Shown piece by piece: positions 21,864 to 34,633 of a stretch of 64,000 bases of DNA. Numbering within the stretch: position 1 is the stretch's first letter; every line of letters starts with the position of its first letter. This DNA comes from CAVVSQ01 sp963848825. GTDB taxonomy: Bacteria > Planctomycetota > Planctomycetia > Gemmatales > Gemmataceae. The position numbers were made by a program, and so were the translations under genes. The stretch covers positions 868,001 through 932,000 of the forward strand of contig CAWKFA010000017.1 in the NCBI GenBank assembly GCA_963848825.1. Direction: 5' to 3'. The notes under the pieces are model-generated. The model had not been told where the DNA came from. It was given only the letters and a program-made list of their open reading frames with translations, and made no database searches.

Positions 21864-24398
21864 TCAGCTTCTTGGCTGGCGACGCGGCTTGCTTTCCGCC
21901 GGCGCGGTGGTGGGATCTTCGGGCCAGGAGTGTTTGGGATAGCGGATGCGCAGTTCCTTGCGAATGCGTGGATAGGTGTTGGCCCAGAAGCTGGCGAGGT
22001 CATCCGTCACTTGCTGCGGCCGGTTGCTGGGTGCCAACAGATGAAGGAGCACTGGCACCCGACCACCGGCCACGCGGGGAGTTTCGCGCCAGCCAAATAC
22101 CTCCTGAATGCGTACCGCCAGGACCGCGCACGGCCAAGTTCATAATGAAGGCCCAGCCGACTGCCGCTTGGCACCAGCAATCGCTCCGGCGCCTCGCGTT
22201 CGAGGGCCTGGCGTTGCGAAGATGACAGGCGGTTCTCCAGGCATGCTGCCCAGGGGGCCTTTTGGAGGTCCGCGAACGACTTGCATCCTGGACAGAGTTC
22301 GGGCAATAAATCCATGAGTTGGACATCATCAAAAGCCGGCAAGTTTAGCTCCGGCATCCAGAGACGCAGGCAGCGCAAGCGCGTCAGCAGTTCGCCGGTC
22401 GGCGAAGCGGGCGTCGGGGCCAGGCGTTGCCAGTGAGCGCGGGCCGCTTCCAGCAAGATCTCCGCGACCTGGCCGTCATCGGGCAGCGCTGCCTGGTTTT
22501 CCTGGAGCAACAAGTCGCTATATCGCACCTGTTGCCTGGCAGTTACCCTGGCCGTGTCTGGATCAAACTGGACGACCGTGGCCGACTTGATTTTGTCCAG
22601 CGGCAGCCAGTCGCGCTCGACCGCGGACGCTTGCCAGACCAGTGTTTCCGTCTGGCGATCATCGACGTCGATACACAAGAAGAGCTCCGGCTGCAGCACG
22701 CTGCTCGAGGGCGCAAGCTTGATGCCGCGCCCGCCGACCATAACGCCCTTGCGGCTGCCCGGCTCACGCCGCCGTGCCAGGCGATCGGGAAACGCGGCCA
22801 GCAGTGACCGCAGGACCGCCTCCTCGGCAGTGACAGGGGAAGTCAAGGCGTCGGTCGGCGTCTTGACATCGTCCAAAAGGCGTTCCAGCTGATCGCGGGC
22901 ACGCAAAATAAAGTGAACTGCCTCGCGATTCAGCGGCTCGCCGGGCGACGAGCGCCGGCGTTCGAAATCCTGCACCGCCTCGACGCGGTCGAATACATCC
23001 GACGCGGTAAGTTCCCTGGACGCTGGCGGCCCGGACGCCGACCGGGAGAAAGGATCACGCTCGCTCAGAATGGCGGCAGCAAGCGCCGCCGACGGGGCGT
23101 GTTGCCAGCGTTTCCCGGCTATTAGCAAACAGCCCAGACGCGGGTGCACGGGCAGACCGGCCAGCACTCTCCCCAGCGGTGTAATGCCTTGTTCATCAAC
23201 GGCAGCGAGCGCTTGCAAAAGCTGCAGGGCCTTGCGTACCTGTTCGGGAGGCGGTGCTTCAAACCACGGGAACTGCGCGATGTCGCGTTCGCCCCAGGAC
23301 ATGAGCTGCAAGGCCGGCCCCGCGAGATCGGCGCGGCGAATCTCAGGTTCCGTTTGCTCGGGCCGTTGCTTGTGATTGGCTTCGCTCCACAAGCGCACGC
23401 ACACACCCGGCTCGGTCCGCCCCGCGCGTCCGGCACGCTGATCGGCCGCGGCGCGGGAGATTGGCAGCAGTTCGAGGCGATCCAGGCTCGTACGCGGGTC
23501 AAATACCAGGACGCGAGCGAGGCCGCTATCGACCACGCCGGTGATGCCCGCGACGGTGATGCTGGTCTCGGCCACGTTGGTCGCCAGCACGATCTTGCGA
23601 CGTTGTTGCGGCAAAAGGGCCAGATCCTGGTCCGCGGGCGCAAGCTCGCCATGCAGCGGCAGCACGAGCAAATTCTGTTCGCGGGCCAATAACTCCAGGT
23701 GTCCCGCCGTCTGGCGTATTTCCCGTAAGCCGGGAAGGAACACGAGCAGGTCCCCTGTTGTTCGCTTCAACAGTTGCTCGGCCGCCAGCGCGGCAGCCAA
23801 CGGCCAGGCGTGCTGCGCGGCGCGCGGCTCATAAACAATATCAACGGGATGAAGGCGTCCTTGACTGGCGATGATCGGGCAGTCGCCCAGATAGGCCGCC
23901 ACCGCTGTCGCCGCCAGTGTCGCGGACATGACCACAATACGCAACTCGGGCCGGACGGTTCGCTGGATAAGCTGGACCATGGCCAGGGTCAGGTCGGTCT
24001 CGAGACTACGTTCGTGAAATTCATCGAATATTACCGTCGCGACGTTTTCGAGATAAGGGTCGTCTTGCAGACGGCGCAGCAGCAAGCCTTCGGTGACCAC
24101 GAGAATGCGCGTGCGCGGGCCGCACTGGCGGTCGAAGCGTACCTGGTAGCCAATCTCATCACCCAAACGTCCGCCTTGCTCGGTTGCCATCCGCCGGGCT
24201 GCGGCGCGCGGCCAGGCGGCGCGGCTCCAACATGACGATCTGCCCCTTACGAACCGATGAGTCAGCCAGCAGGGCAGGGGGCACGCGCGTCGTCTTGCCC
24301 GCACCGGTCGGCGCGGTGATCACCAGGGCATTATGGCAGCGCAGGCTGTCCACGATCCGCGGCAGGAGGGCGTCGATGGGTAGTTCTTCAAGGATCAC
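21864..24398 (-). CDS. hrpB: ATP-dependent helicase HrpB (two frame breaks)
   Basis: A DExH-box helicase of the HrpB family. Motif I is APTGAGKTTRVPPALLA at the N-terminus, motif II is FDEFHERS (DEFH, as expected for HrpB), motif III SATL, motif V ATNVAETSITVAGITGVVDSG (split here only for reference), and motif VI QRAGRAGR. The family C-terminal domain ends with YPRIRKELRIRYPKHSWPEDP, a strong HrpB hallmark that lies in a third frame. Frame changes occur near 24195 and 22100. Reconstructed length is about 845 residues. The cellular role of HrpB is not well defined. It sits between the GH13 gene and the sigma-54 regulator on the same strand, with no clear functional link. Confidence 0.92.
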
Positions 24399-24448
24399 GG
24401 CGGGGCAATCGATTTGCTGGGTGAATCAGGCTCCGGGCCCGAATAAAG

Positions 24449-27400
24449 TCATCCTTTGACCAGCTCAAGGAGGTTTTCCACCTGGTACTCGGCCTTCCGA
24501 CCCGCTCGCAACAGCTCACGCGTTATTTTGTAAGGTTCCGCGATGGCGGCCGCTGCCGCGGTTGCCGGCAACTTTGGATCGGCGCTGGTCTGGATCACGG
24601 CAATGAGGAAAAGCCACCAGAGCAACTCGTCGAGGGCCTCGCCTTTGAACCAGAGGACATCGTCGTACCGATTGATGCCCAGGAACTGCTGGCCGTCCCC
24701 ATCCTTCAAGATGACTTCAAGGGTGTGGTAGGCTTTGAGCCCCGCGGGGCCATCCGGCGTGAACCAACGTAGATTGGTGGTGAGCAGGCCGATCAGGCGC
24801 ACCCCTCTGCTGACGGCGGCATCGTCGAGCCCGAACTCGCGCAGGGCGCCTGCCACGATTTTGGTGAGCAGCCATTCGTCCAGCCAGCTACGGCTGCGCT
24901 GGGGCGAGTCCGCTTCACCGACAATGCGGCCGAGGGCATGCACGAAAACCCAGCCGAACAAACAGGCCCAGAGAAAGCGATCCTCCCGCCAATCGGTATC
25001 CAGGTACGCGAGAGCGGCCTGAAGCTCCGTATCGGCCGGCCATTCGTACCAGGACTCCAGCACGGGCAGCTGCAAGACGGCTTCGAGCCGTTGCCTGACT
25101 TCCCTGGCGATCTTCACTTCATCCTCGGCGCCGCCGCTAAACTGCCGGAGGGCACGCAACAAGTTCACCAGCTTTTGTTCAATGCCGTTTAAAAGGTCCT
25201 CCGGCAAAAAGCCGAAAGGCTCAGCCACGCGGGCATTCCAGAGCTCGCGGAAGATGTCGGCATTAAACAATTCCTTGAAGGGACGATGGATCGGCAGCAG
25301 AAAGACCTCGCGTAGCGCCTCATCCATGTTGGCCACGCCGCGGCCATTGAGCGTGAGCGGCCAGCTGGGCATACTGGCCCGAGCCATTGTCTCGAACCTG
25401 GCGGAAATCCAGGAAGACGTGGTAGGCATAGGCGTGCAGCTCCACATAGAGCCCGTGGTTGCATATTTCGTGGCTGCTGCGAATATATTCCAGGCCCGGT
25501 GACCTGGTCGCGGAAGATGAGGAAATGATCGTGCAACGGATAGTAGCCGAGGGCGACTCCCAGGGTTTTCTGCATCGGCGCCCGGGTTTCCCCCTTACCG
25601 GTCTTGCCGGCGTAGCCGACCGATGTGCGAATGCGCCCGCGCGCGTTGGCATAGCGATTATGGACCACAACGAGGGCGCGTTCCTCGCCGGCGCGATTGG
25701 AGTAGGCGAAAACGTCCTCGTTGACGGTCCCCTCGGGCGTGAAAAGATCGTAGAGGTAGAAGTGCTCGACGTCGGCGAAAAGATAGCGCCGGCGCATGCA
25801 AGGGGAAGATCTCGCGTTCGTGGCGGCGCAGCAGGTCCCCGTCTGGCTGCTCATCCTGGTAGGCACGCCGATATTCCATGCCGTACTTCTCGGTGAACCC
25901 CTCGATCTGCCCGTGGCCGAACATGGGCAGGCCCGGCAGCGTGGCCATCAGCGTGCAGACGCCGAAATACTTGTCGCCCTTGCCGAACTGGGCGACGGCG
26001 GTGTCCTCGTCGGGGTTGTTCATGAAGTTCACGAAACGCTTGAGGATCTCCGGATTGAACTCGAGCGTGTTCTTCATGACGCTGCGGTAGTTGGCGTTGT
26101 CCTCGTTCTTGAGCATGTTCATGAAGGCGCTGTTGTAGACGCGGTGCATGCCCAGCGTGCGGACGAAGTAGCCCTCCATCATCCAGAAGGCCTCGGCCAG
26201 GAGCAGCGTGTCGGGCACCTCCTTGGCGACGCGGTCGACCACCTCGCGCCAGAACTCCTGCGGCATCGCGGCGTCGAACTGCTCGCGTGTCAGGCCGCAC
26301 CTCGGCGCGCGAGGGAATGGCGCCGCCGCTGCCCGGTTCCGGGAACCAGAGCCGCTGGTAGTGCTTCTGCGCCAGCGTCATGGCCGCGTCGAAGCGGATG
26401 ACGGAGAACTTGCGGGCGACTTGCGAGGATGGTCTGGATGACCGCCTCGCGCACCTCGGCGTTGAGGAAATTGAGCTGGGCCGTGTCGTTCCAGGGCATG
26501 CTGGTGCCGTCGTTGCCGTGGTAGACGTACTTGACCGCTGCCGGTCCAGCGATCGAGACGTTTGAAGACGACCGCCGCGTCGGAGCGGCTGTAATAATGG
26601 TCCTCCAGGAAGATGCCGACCCGGCCGTCGTTGGAAAGGTCGGGCCCGTTGAACTGGTACGAGGGAAAGGGGCGGTAATCCAGCGCGATGAACCAGTCGG
26701 GGTGCTCGAGGACCCAGCGCGAGTCGATGCCCATGTGGTTGGGCACCATGTCGCTGGCGAGGCGGATGCCGCGCCGCCAGGCGCGCTCCTTCAGGTTTCG
26801 CAGCGCCTCCTCGCCGCCCAGGTCGGCGGCGATGTAATAGTCGTAAAGGGAGTAGGCCGAGGCCACCGCATCGGGGTTGCCGCAGAGCTGCTTGATCTTC
26901 TGCGACGCCCGGCTGCGCTCCCACAGGCCGATCAGCCACAGGCCCGAGAAGCCCCAGTGGGCCAGCATGTCCAGCTCCTCGTCGGGGACCTGATCCAGGC
27001 GTGCGGATCGGGCGCTGATATTTCTTGCTGAGCTGATCCAGCCAGACGTAAATGTTCTTGGCCAGCAGCACCAGCTTGGGCATCCAGTCGCGGTCCATGC
27101 TGAAGCGCTCGGGCTCATGTTCCTGGCCGGTGAATTGATAGACCTGCGGCCGGCCCGCCCCGAGAAAACGGGTCATTTCTTCTTCCTTGATCAGGTCTTG
27201 GCTGACCAGGAGGCGGTACAAGTACTTGCCCAGCAGATGGCCCCATTTTTCCAGGATGTAGGCAAGCTGGCCGTTGAGAGAATTGGGCACGGCGACGGCG
27301 GGGCTGCGCAGCATGTCCACGAGGTTCTGGGCCTCGGGCCCGAACACGGGCTGTTTGGCGAAGAACTCGCCGAGGCCGGCGACGATGTCCTTGTAAGCGG

Positions 27401-27945
27401 TTTCCTGGGCCAGGGCGGTGTCGTCGAAAAGCTCCCGAAAAGGCGCAAAAGCCGGGTTCACGTTGGCCAGCCAGAGCATCAGCATCTCTTCCAGGGCGAC
27501 CTGGCGGTGCGGCACGCCGGCGGTCATGCCGTCCAGATAGGCCGCCGCGTCGATCTCCCCCTTGTAGACGGCCACGGAGGGAAACCGGTCGACGAAACGA
27601 AGTAGGGCTTTATCGATGGCCTCCACGCCGCACTTTTTTTGCAGACAGGTCGAGGGCCATGGCCACGACGTCGGGATTTTGCTGCTCGCGGTAGAGGCCA
27701 ACCACGAAATGAAGGATTTCGTCGATGAGCCCCATGGCATTGATGTGGCCGGCCGTGACGGTTTGTTCCGGAAAGCGTACCAGGTCGCGCTGGTCGTTGA
27801 TCTTCTGGGCGAACACGCGGGCGGCGTGGAAGTTGGCGAACAGGACGTTGCCGCTGAGGGAAAAGAGGGTTTCGCTGAACTGGTAGCGGTCCCGTGCCTC
27901 GCGGGCAACGTGGAACTCCATCACGACCTGATTTAATGTCTGCAT
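24449..27945 (-). CDS. Very large GH13 alpha-amylase-family protein (about 8 frame breaks)
   Basis: Pieces read from 27945 down to 24449 give about 1,165 residues. An N-terminal helical region of about 320 residues (MQTLNQVVMEFHVAREARDR onward) has no domain I recognise. A GH13 barrel follows, with region I SDMVPNHMGID, region II SVIRFDAAMTLA (nucleophile Asp), region III LLLAEAFWMMEGYF (acid/base Glu) and region IV FVNFMNNPDEDTA. GTSMPWNDTAQLNFLNAEVR is typical of the barrel. About 450 residues follow with FAYSNRAGEERALVVVHNRY (a beta-domain) and a long helical tail rich in Trp and Leu. Frame changes lie near 27640, 27010, 26545, 26420, 26290, 25800, 25490 and 25380. The enzyme probably acts on alpha-glucans in the cytoplasm, since no signal peptide is seen. 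The substrate is unknown. It may head an operon with hrpB. Confidence 0.78.
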
Positions 27946-28111
27946 GAAAAAGAAATCCTTTGACTTCGTGTCCGCGCGACTCCATGTTAGCTTTCTACGA
28001 CATTTGCTGGGCGCTTACAGGGCAAGAATCGTTTTCCCGCGAAGCGCGCGGCGTGGACCGAGAATTGGTTTTCGCGACTTGTTCCAGATCACTTCAACAA
28101 GGTCTTTCGTC

Positions 28112-30213
28112 ATGAAAATTAGTACATCATCCGCCCTCGGGGCATGGCGCCTGGCCCCCGTTGCCGCCCTGGTCCTGGCGCTGCCGCTCCTGGGGCAGGC
28201 GCCAGTGCCGGTGCTGCCCGGCTACGACGAATATCAGAAAATAAGCAAGACGATCGCCGAGTCCGTGCAAATGCCCGCGCCAACGGTGACCTGGAAGGAG
28301 GGGGGCAAGCTCGTCGTATACTCGGTGGATGGGCAAACCTACCAGTATGACATCGCGGCGGGCCAGACGAGCGCGGTAGCCAGGGTACCTGAGGTGAAAA
28401 CGAAGAAGAAGCAGGCACGCGGCAAAGCCGCCGAACCAAAAGTTGCCCGCGGTCGTGTACCGGTCAGCGCGTCGGCGCCAGATGGGCAACACAAGGCGTT
28501 CCATCGCGACCGCAATCTTTGGCTGAGCACCACCGCGGGCGGCGCGGAAATTCAGATTTCCACCGACGGTGACGAGAAGAAACGCATCCGCTATGGCACC
28601 GCCAGCTGGGTCTATGGCGAGGAGCTGGCGCAGCGCGCCGCGATTTGGTGGTCGCCCGACAGTCAAAAGGTAGCTTTTTACCGCTTCGACGAAAGCAAGG
28701 TGGCCGACTATTACCTGACGCGTGATCAGGCCGCTTTGCAGTCCTCCCTTGACGTCGAACCCTATCCAAAAGCGGGCGCCGGCAATCCAGTCGTCGATCT
28801 GTTTATCCATGACCTCGCCACCCACGAGACCATGCAGGTGGACGTGCGCGACGGCCAGCCGTTCGATAATTCCGTGGTGGGTCATTATGTTTACGACGTC
28901 CGCTGGTCGGTGGACAGCAAAGAAATCCTCTTTTACCGCACGAACCGCCAGCAAAACGTCATGGAATTGGCGGCTGGTGATGTGCAGACCGGTGCTGCCG
29001 TGTCGTTATCAGGGAGGAATGGCCCGCAAGCTGGGTCGAGAACACGCCTCTATGCAAGTTTCTCAAGGATAACCGCCGCTTTATCTGGTCATCGGAACGC
29101 ACCGGCTTCAAGAATTACTATCTCTACGATCTGGACGGCCGACTGTTGGCGCCGCTCACCCGCCATGATTTTGAAGTGGCCTCGATCGTGCGCGTGGATG
29201 AAGAGGCCGGGCTGCTCTATTACCTGGCGCGCAGTGGCGACAACCCGATGAAACTCCAACTGCATCGCGTGGGCCTCGATGGCCAGGGTGATTGCCGGCT
29301 AACCGATCCCGCTTTCCACCATTCCGTGGACGTTGCCCCGGACGGCTGCCATTTCGTCGATTCCATGAAGACACATGACACGCCGACGGTAATGCGCCTG
29401 CTCGATGCGGCTGGCAAGCTCGTCGCGGAGCTGGCCGGCAGCGATACGACACAGTTCGACAAACTCGGCCTTCGGCGCGTCGAGCTTTTTAGCTTCCGCG
29501 CCATGGACGGTGTGACGGAATTGCACGGCATGCTTCATTTTCCGGCGCATTTCGATCCGAGTAAAAAATATCCACTGCTCGTTAGTGTTTATGCGGGGCC
29601 GGCAACGAACCGCGCCACGGAAAACTTCACGTTGCCCAGTCCATTGACGGAATTTGGTTTTCTGGTCGCTTCGCTAGATTCGCGCAGTGCCGCCGGTCGT
29701 GGCAAGAGGTTTCTGGACGCGATCTATCAAAAACTGGGGGTGACGGAGATCGACGATCAGGCCGCGGGCGTCAAGTCGCTCCTCGGCAGGACTTACGTGA
29801 ACAAAGACCGCGTCGGCATTTTCGGGACATCCTACGGCGGCTACGCATCGCTCATGTGCCTGTTGCGCTATCCAGAGGTCTTTCGCGCAGCGTGTGCGTC
29901 GTCACCGGTCACCGACTTCCGGCATTATGACAGCATCTACACCGAGCGCTACATGGGCTTGCCGCAAACCAACCAGGCTGCCTACGACGCGGGCAGCGCC
30001 CTGACCTATGCCGGCAAACTCAAGGGCCGGCTCATGCTCTATTACGGCACGGCCGACAATAACGTGCACCCTTCCAATTCGTTGGCGCTCATTCGAGCCC
30101 TACAAAAAGCCGGCAAGAGCTTTGAGGTTCAGGTCGGGCCCGACCAGGGACATAGCTCACTGGCTGTGCCCCGCATGCTGGAGTTTTTTGTGGATAATCT
30201 GGTGCGCCCGTGA
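28112..30213 (+). CDS. Secreted prolyl oligopeptidase-family peptidase, DPP-IV-like S9B (one frame break)
   Basis: The ATG at 28112 gives a signal peptide (APVAALVLALPLLGQAPVP). The long N-terminal beta-propeller contains ASWVYGEELAQRAAIWWSPD and VAFYRFDESKVADYYLT, typical of DPP-IV-like enzymes including the YxEE-type loop around YGEEL. A frame change near 29015 leads to the rest of the propeller and the hydrolase domain: the nucleophile Ser in GIFGTSYGGYASLM, Asp in YYGTADNNVHPSNS, and His in GPDQGHSSL. Reconstructed length is about 700 residues. It would cleave dipeptides from peptide N-termini outside the cytoplasm. Only seven bases separate its stop from the end of the convergent M14 carboxypeptidase gene. 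Confidence 0.9.
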
Positions 30214-30220
30214 TCTTCGC

Positions 30221-32847
30221 TTATTCCTTCGTGCCCGCTTGCGCGATGGCGTTGAAGAAAAACTTGAATGTTCCATGGGGCTGAGCGCGAAAGAGGATTT
30301 GCGGACCAAACAAGAGCAGGCGGCCCTGGCCGATACGTGCCTCCGCGATGGCCACTCCCCCTTCAAGGTATTGTTGTCCCCAGGCCCAGCCGCTGCGTAG
30401 TGGAGTTGGGCTGGCGAACCAGGCGACGCGCTTCACGGCCTTTTCGTCGGCATCCGGCGCCAACCGAAAGGTGGGGCTGTTGGCGAACAAAACGTCAACC
30501 TGTTTCGGCATGCCCCATGCGAGCGGCTGTGCCTGGTCGACGTCGACGCGCAGGAGAGACGGCGGCACATAGAACTTCTCGCGCGGCAAGGCTTTGCCAT
30601 CGCCGCTGACGAGGTGATTGCTGATTGGCAACTCAAGCTGAGCGGTCAGGTTCGTGGCACTGCCGATGGCGATGACCGTTCCCCCCATGTGCAAAAACGC
30701 CTGTAACTCCGGCGCAGCACTCTTTACCATGGCGCCTTCCACGAGCACCAGAACGTCGAATTGCCCGCGCAGGTTGCCTTCTTCCAGCTCGTCTGTCTGC
30801 ACAACGCGGTACGGAAACTCAAACTGTTCCAGCAGCCAGCGCGTCCACCCGGACGGAATTGATCCGCCATGCTTGTCCCAGAGACCCAGCCGCGCAGGCT
30901 GAAGCGAAACCGCACCTTTGTCCGGCACCACCGGACTGCCGCTAAAAGATGTTCCCAGTGAGCGGGCGATTTTTTCAAGGAACGGTAGGGTGGCGGACTG
31001 GCGTGGTATGAAAAAAGTGCCGGCTGCCTGTTGCTCGCCCTTGAGAATAAAAGGCTCCTTGAGTCGCTTTACCTCCTGCCCCGCCTTGAGGAGTTGGTTC
31101 ACGGCACGAAAGGAGTCATTCGTTTGGCAATTCAGGAAAAAGCCGATGGCCGTGTCCACTCCCGTCACCCGGGCCGGCGGTGGTGGGATCGTGTCGTCGA
31201 GGACATCGAAGGGGCCGTCGAAATGATCGAGAATACGGTCAAAGGCGACTCCCATCTGGTAGGCGAGGGTCCAGCCCGCCATATCGTAAGGGGGCGTGGG
31301 TGGTGCGCCGGGATAGGCGAAATCATTGGGATGATCCTGCGGCTCGAACATGTCCAGAACGTGCGCCGCGCCGCCTGCGCACATTGGACCACGTAAGAGC
31401 CCTGGGGATATTTCTTGCCCGCGATCTCGAAATCGGCGCAGGCGCGGTGCGCCTTGACCCCCGTGCCGAGAAGGATGTTGACGAACTTGGTGGCGGTGAG
31501 GAAGTCATCCTGGTTGGCGGGAATGACGTAGCCGCGCGGGTCGCGCTTCGTGGGAGAGCGAAAGAAGCGTTCGAAATCTTTGCTGCCCGCGGCGCTGCCT
31601 TTTTTGAACTTGGCGCCGCCGGCCTCCGCGGCGGCCACTATCTTGGGCGTGATCGTCCAGCTATCTTGCTGTCCGCGTACGATGGCGTTGTGCCCCATCA
31701 GCCAGATGTTGTAAAGAAGCTGCTCGCGGTGGCGCGAGGCATAGTCGAGCACCGCCTTGTTGGCGGTTACCGAATAGTCCACCGACTGCCGAAAGTGCCA
31801 GGTTTGCGGCGCCACGGGCGCCGGGTAGTCCCCCCGGGGCAACTGGGTAGACGGTTTGAACGGGATCGCCATGGGCGTTGGATGGCCTACGGTTTCACTG
31901 AGTAGCCCAATCATATTGTGGAAATAAGTCGTGGTGCGCAGCCCCCCGTTATACCAGGACGAATAGGTGGCGCCCGAGCGGCTGGTCGCCCCGGGTTTGC
32001 CTTCCACGAGGAAACGCTGCATCATGGCGGCGCCGACGGCATCGATGCCATTGATTACCAGGGGATCGATGTTGTAGTTGAACGGGTCGCGGAACGGAGG
32101 AATGAAAAGCACCGTTCCCGGTGGGCCAACCTGGTGGTGGTTGTAGACGATTTGCGGAAACCAATCGCGATAAAGGACGCGATTCATGTTTTTGGTTTCG
32201 GCCTGGGTATTGGCGAAAAAGTCACGATTGTTGTCGTGGCCCACGTATTTCTGGTAGAGCCGGGGAATGCCGGCGAGAGAACGTTTTTTGGGGTCGGCGT
32301 CCTTCATATACCAGTCGGCGACGAGGTCCATGCCATCGGGGTTGGCATGCACGAGAAGGATGATGACATCGTCGAGAATGCGTAACGTCTCCGGCGAATC
32401 GTCGGCGAGGAATTGATAGAGCGTCTCGATTAACACCTGGGCACACAGGCTCTCGGTCGCATGCAACCCGCCGTCGAGCCACACGACGGCCTTGCCTTCG
32501 GCGGCCAGCAAGCGGGCCGCGGCGGGCCCGACGTCCTCGGCACGCGCGAGCTTCTGGGCAATCTCCTGAAGACGGGCCAGGCGACGATGATTACCAGGTG
32601 ATGTCACGATGGCCATCAGTTGGGGACGGCCTTCTTCGGTGACACCGATCTTTACGACCTTGAGCCGATCGGATTCTCCTTCGAGCTTGGCCCAGTAACG
32701 CATAAGCTGCTGATAATTCGCCAGGCAATAGTCGTCGCCAATGTTGAACCCGAAAAATGCCTTGGGCGGCGTGACAGGGGCCGCCGCTGCCTGGCGTGCA
32801 CTGGCGCTGACCGCCAGGAGAATGAGACAAAATAAGGTATTCTTCAT
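30221..32847 (-). CDS. Secreted M14-family zinc carboxypeptidase with C-terminal amidotransferase-like region (one frame break)
   Basis: The ATG at 32847 gives the signal peptide MKNTLFCLILLAVSASARQA. The M14 domain has HxxE zinc ligands in GGLHATE (His129, Glu132), the substrate-binding region GHDNNRDFF, and the third zinc histidine in IVYNHHQVG (about 237). A frame change near 31380 leads to the C-terminal half: DVLVLVEGAMVKSAAPELQA and FLHMGGTVIAIGSATNLTAQ look like a class-I glutamine-amidotransferase-like Rossmann domain. This fusion is known in a branch of M14 from environmental bacteria. Length is about 875 residues. It converges on the DPP-IV-like gene, so both are exported peptidases facing each other across seven bases. 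Upstream, the gene is divergent from an amino acid importer, suggesting peptide breakdown coupled to uptake. Confidence 0.87.
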
Positions 32848-33089
32848 GGCTGAGCTCGCAGGTGATGCGTTTGAGATATCGCCACGGGCCGTTTCGTGTA
32901 TGCAGCAAATATAAGCAACCTGCCAGCGTTTCGCCAAAAGGATTCCATCCACGTGAGAGGCCGCCTTTAAAAAGGGGGCGAAGTGAAGTTTAAAAAAGCG
33001 TGAACCATTACTCCCCTCGAGGGTACTTCTATAATGAGAATCCAGATGAACAAAACCCACGAAGCGCCACGCTCGTGTCATGAGGACCA

Positions 33090-34594
33090 ATGGGAATGGC
33101 AAAAGACCTGTGCCGTTTAATTCTCTTCGCCGCTCTTGCTCTTCTCGTCAGCGCCCTTCCTTTAGCCGCGCAACCTACTCCCGTTAATAAAACACCGCTT
33201 CTTTGGGGCGCCGATCCCGATGGCGGCATTCCCTACGTTTTTCAGGACCCGGAAGACCCGAAAACCACGATCGGCTTCGAAATGGACCTGGCCCGCGCCC
33301 TGGCGGACAAAATGGGCCGGGAGATAAAGTTCGTCAAACGCAGCTACGAGAGCCTGTTCGCCGATCTCGACCGCGGCGATATCGACCTGGCCATGAATGG
33401 TCTGGAGATTGTGCCTGAACGTCTCCAACGCTTCACGTTCAGCAAGCCTTATTACCTCTATCAACTTCAACTGGTCGCGCGCCGACGAGAAGCGCTTTCA
33501 GGGACTCCCGGAGTGCCGGGATCAGAGGGATAGCGGTCGGCACCATGGGCTCGACGGCGGCCGAGCGGCTTCTTAAAAGCATGAACATCACCACCGAAAT
33601 TTATGACGACCAGGAGGGGCCTTACAAGGACCTTGCCCTGGGACGACGCATTGACGCCGTGCTCTTTGATCTGCCCGGCGCGCTTTATTACGCCGCCCCC
33701 GACTCGGGACTGAAATACAGCCGCCGCATCGCCGGCCTCAAATTCGTCGGGCCGGCGTTTGCCGAAGGGTATTACGGCATCGCGGTCCGCAAAAACGACA
33801 GCGCCCTGGTGGGGGAACTTGATGGTGCCATCGACAAGCTACGCCAGGACGGCACGCTCAAAAGCATTTTGCGGAAATGGGAATTGTGGAACTCCGAGCA
33901 ATACCGGCTTTACCAGGACGTCACCGTCGAGGCGAGCGGGGAGAGCATGCCCTTTGCCCTGTATTTTCCGCTGCTCGTCGAGGGCGCCCTGGTCACGGTT
34001 TACATCACCGTGGCGGGGATGACCCTGGCGATCGTGCTGGCGCTGCCGATTGCCCTCATGCGTCTCTATGGACCGACGCCGGCGCGCTGGTTGGCCATTC
34101 TCTACGTTGAATTCTTTCGCGGTATTCCGGTCTTGCTGCTGCTCTATTTCCTTTATTACGGCTTGCCCTCCTTGTCGCCCCACCTGGAGCTAGGGCCCTT
34201 GCAAGCTGCGATTCTTGGTTTTGGGCTCAACTACGCGGCGTATGAAGCAGAGATTTACCGCGGCGGCATCAGTTCGATCCCCACGGGCCAGTGGGAAGCC
34301 GCCGCCTCGCTGGGCATGCCGCCGCCCATGACTTTTGGACGAATTATCTTGCCGCAGGCGCTGCGCGTGATCCTGCCGCCCATGACCAATGACCTGGTCG
34401 CCCTGTTCAAGGACACGAGCGTTGTCAGCATTATCGCCGTCGTGGAACTCAGCAAGGAATATCAAATTCTGACGAAGTCGAGCGGCGGCTTTTTGCAGAT
34501 TGGCCTGGCCACGGCGGGGCTATATCTCATCATGTCCGTGCCGCTGGGTTATTGTGCCCGCTATCTCGAAAGACGCTGGCAGAGCGGCAGCTAA
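33090..34594 (+). CDS. Polar amino acid ABC transporter, fused substrate-binding protein and permease (one frame break)
   Basis: The N-terminal 230 residues form a type-2 periplasmic binding fold with a signal segment (LILFAALALLVSALPLAAQP), GFEMDLARALADKMGREIKF and DIDLAMNGLEIVPERLQRF. A frame change near 33490 joins VARRREAL to the next piece, MGSTAAERLLKSMNITTEIY. The C-terminal 250 residues are a HisM/GlnP-type permease with about five membrane helices and the EAA-type loop YRGGISSIPTGQWEAAASLG. One polypeptide thus carries both the binding protein and the permease, about 500 residues, anchored in the inner membrane. The ATPase gene follows 39 bases later. ATG 33096 is an alternative start. 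The ligand is probably a polar amino acid such as glutamine, but this is not proven. Confidence 0.88.
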
Positions 34595-34633
34595 GTTGGC
34601 CACGGTCGCGGAGTTTCTGACGGAGGGGACGCC

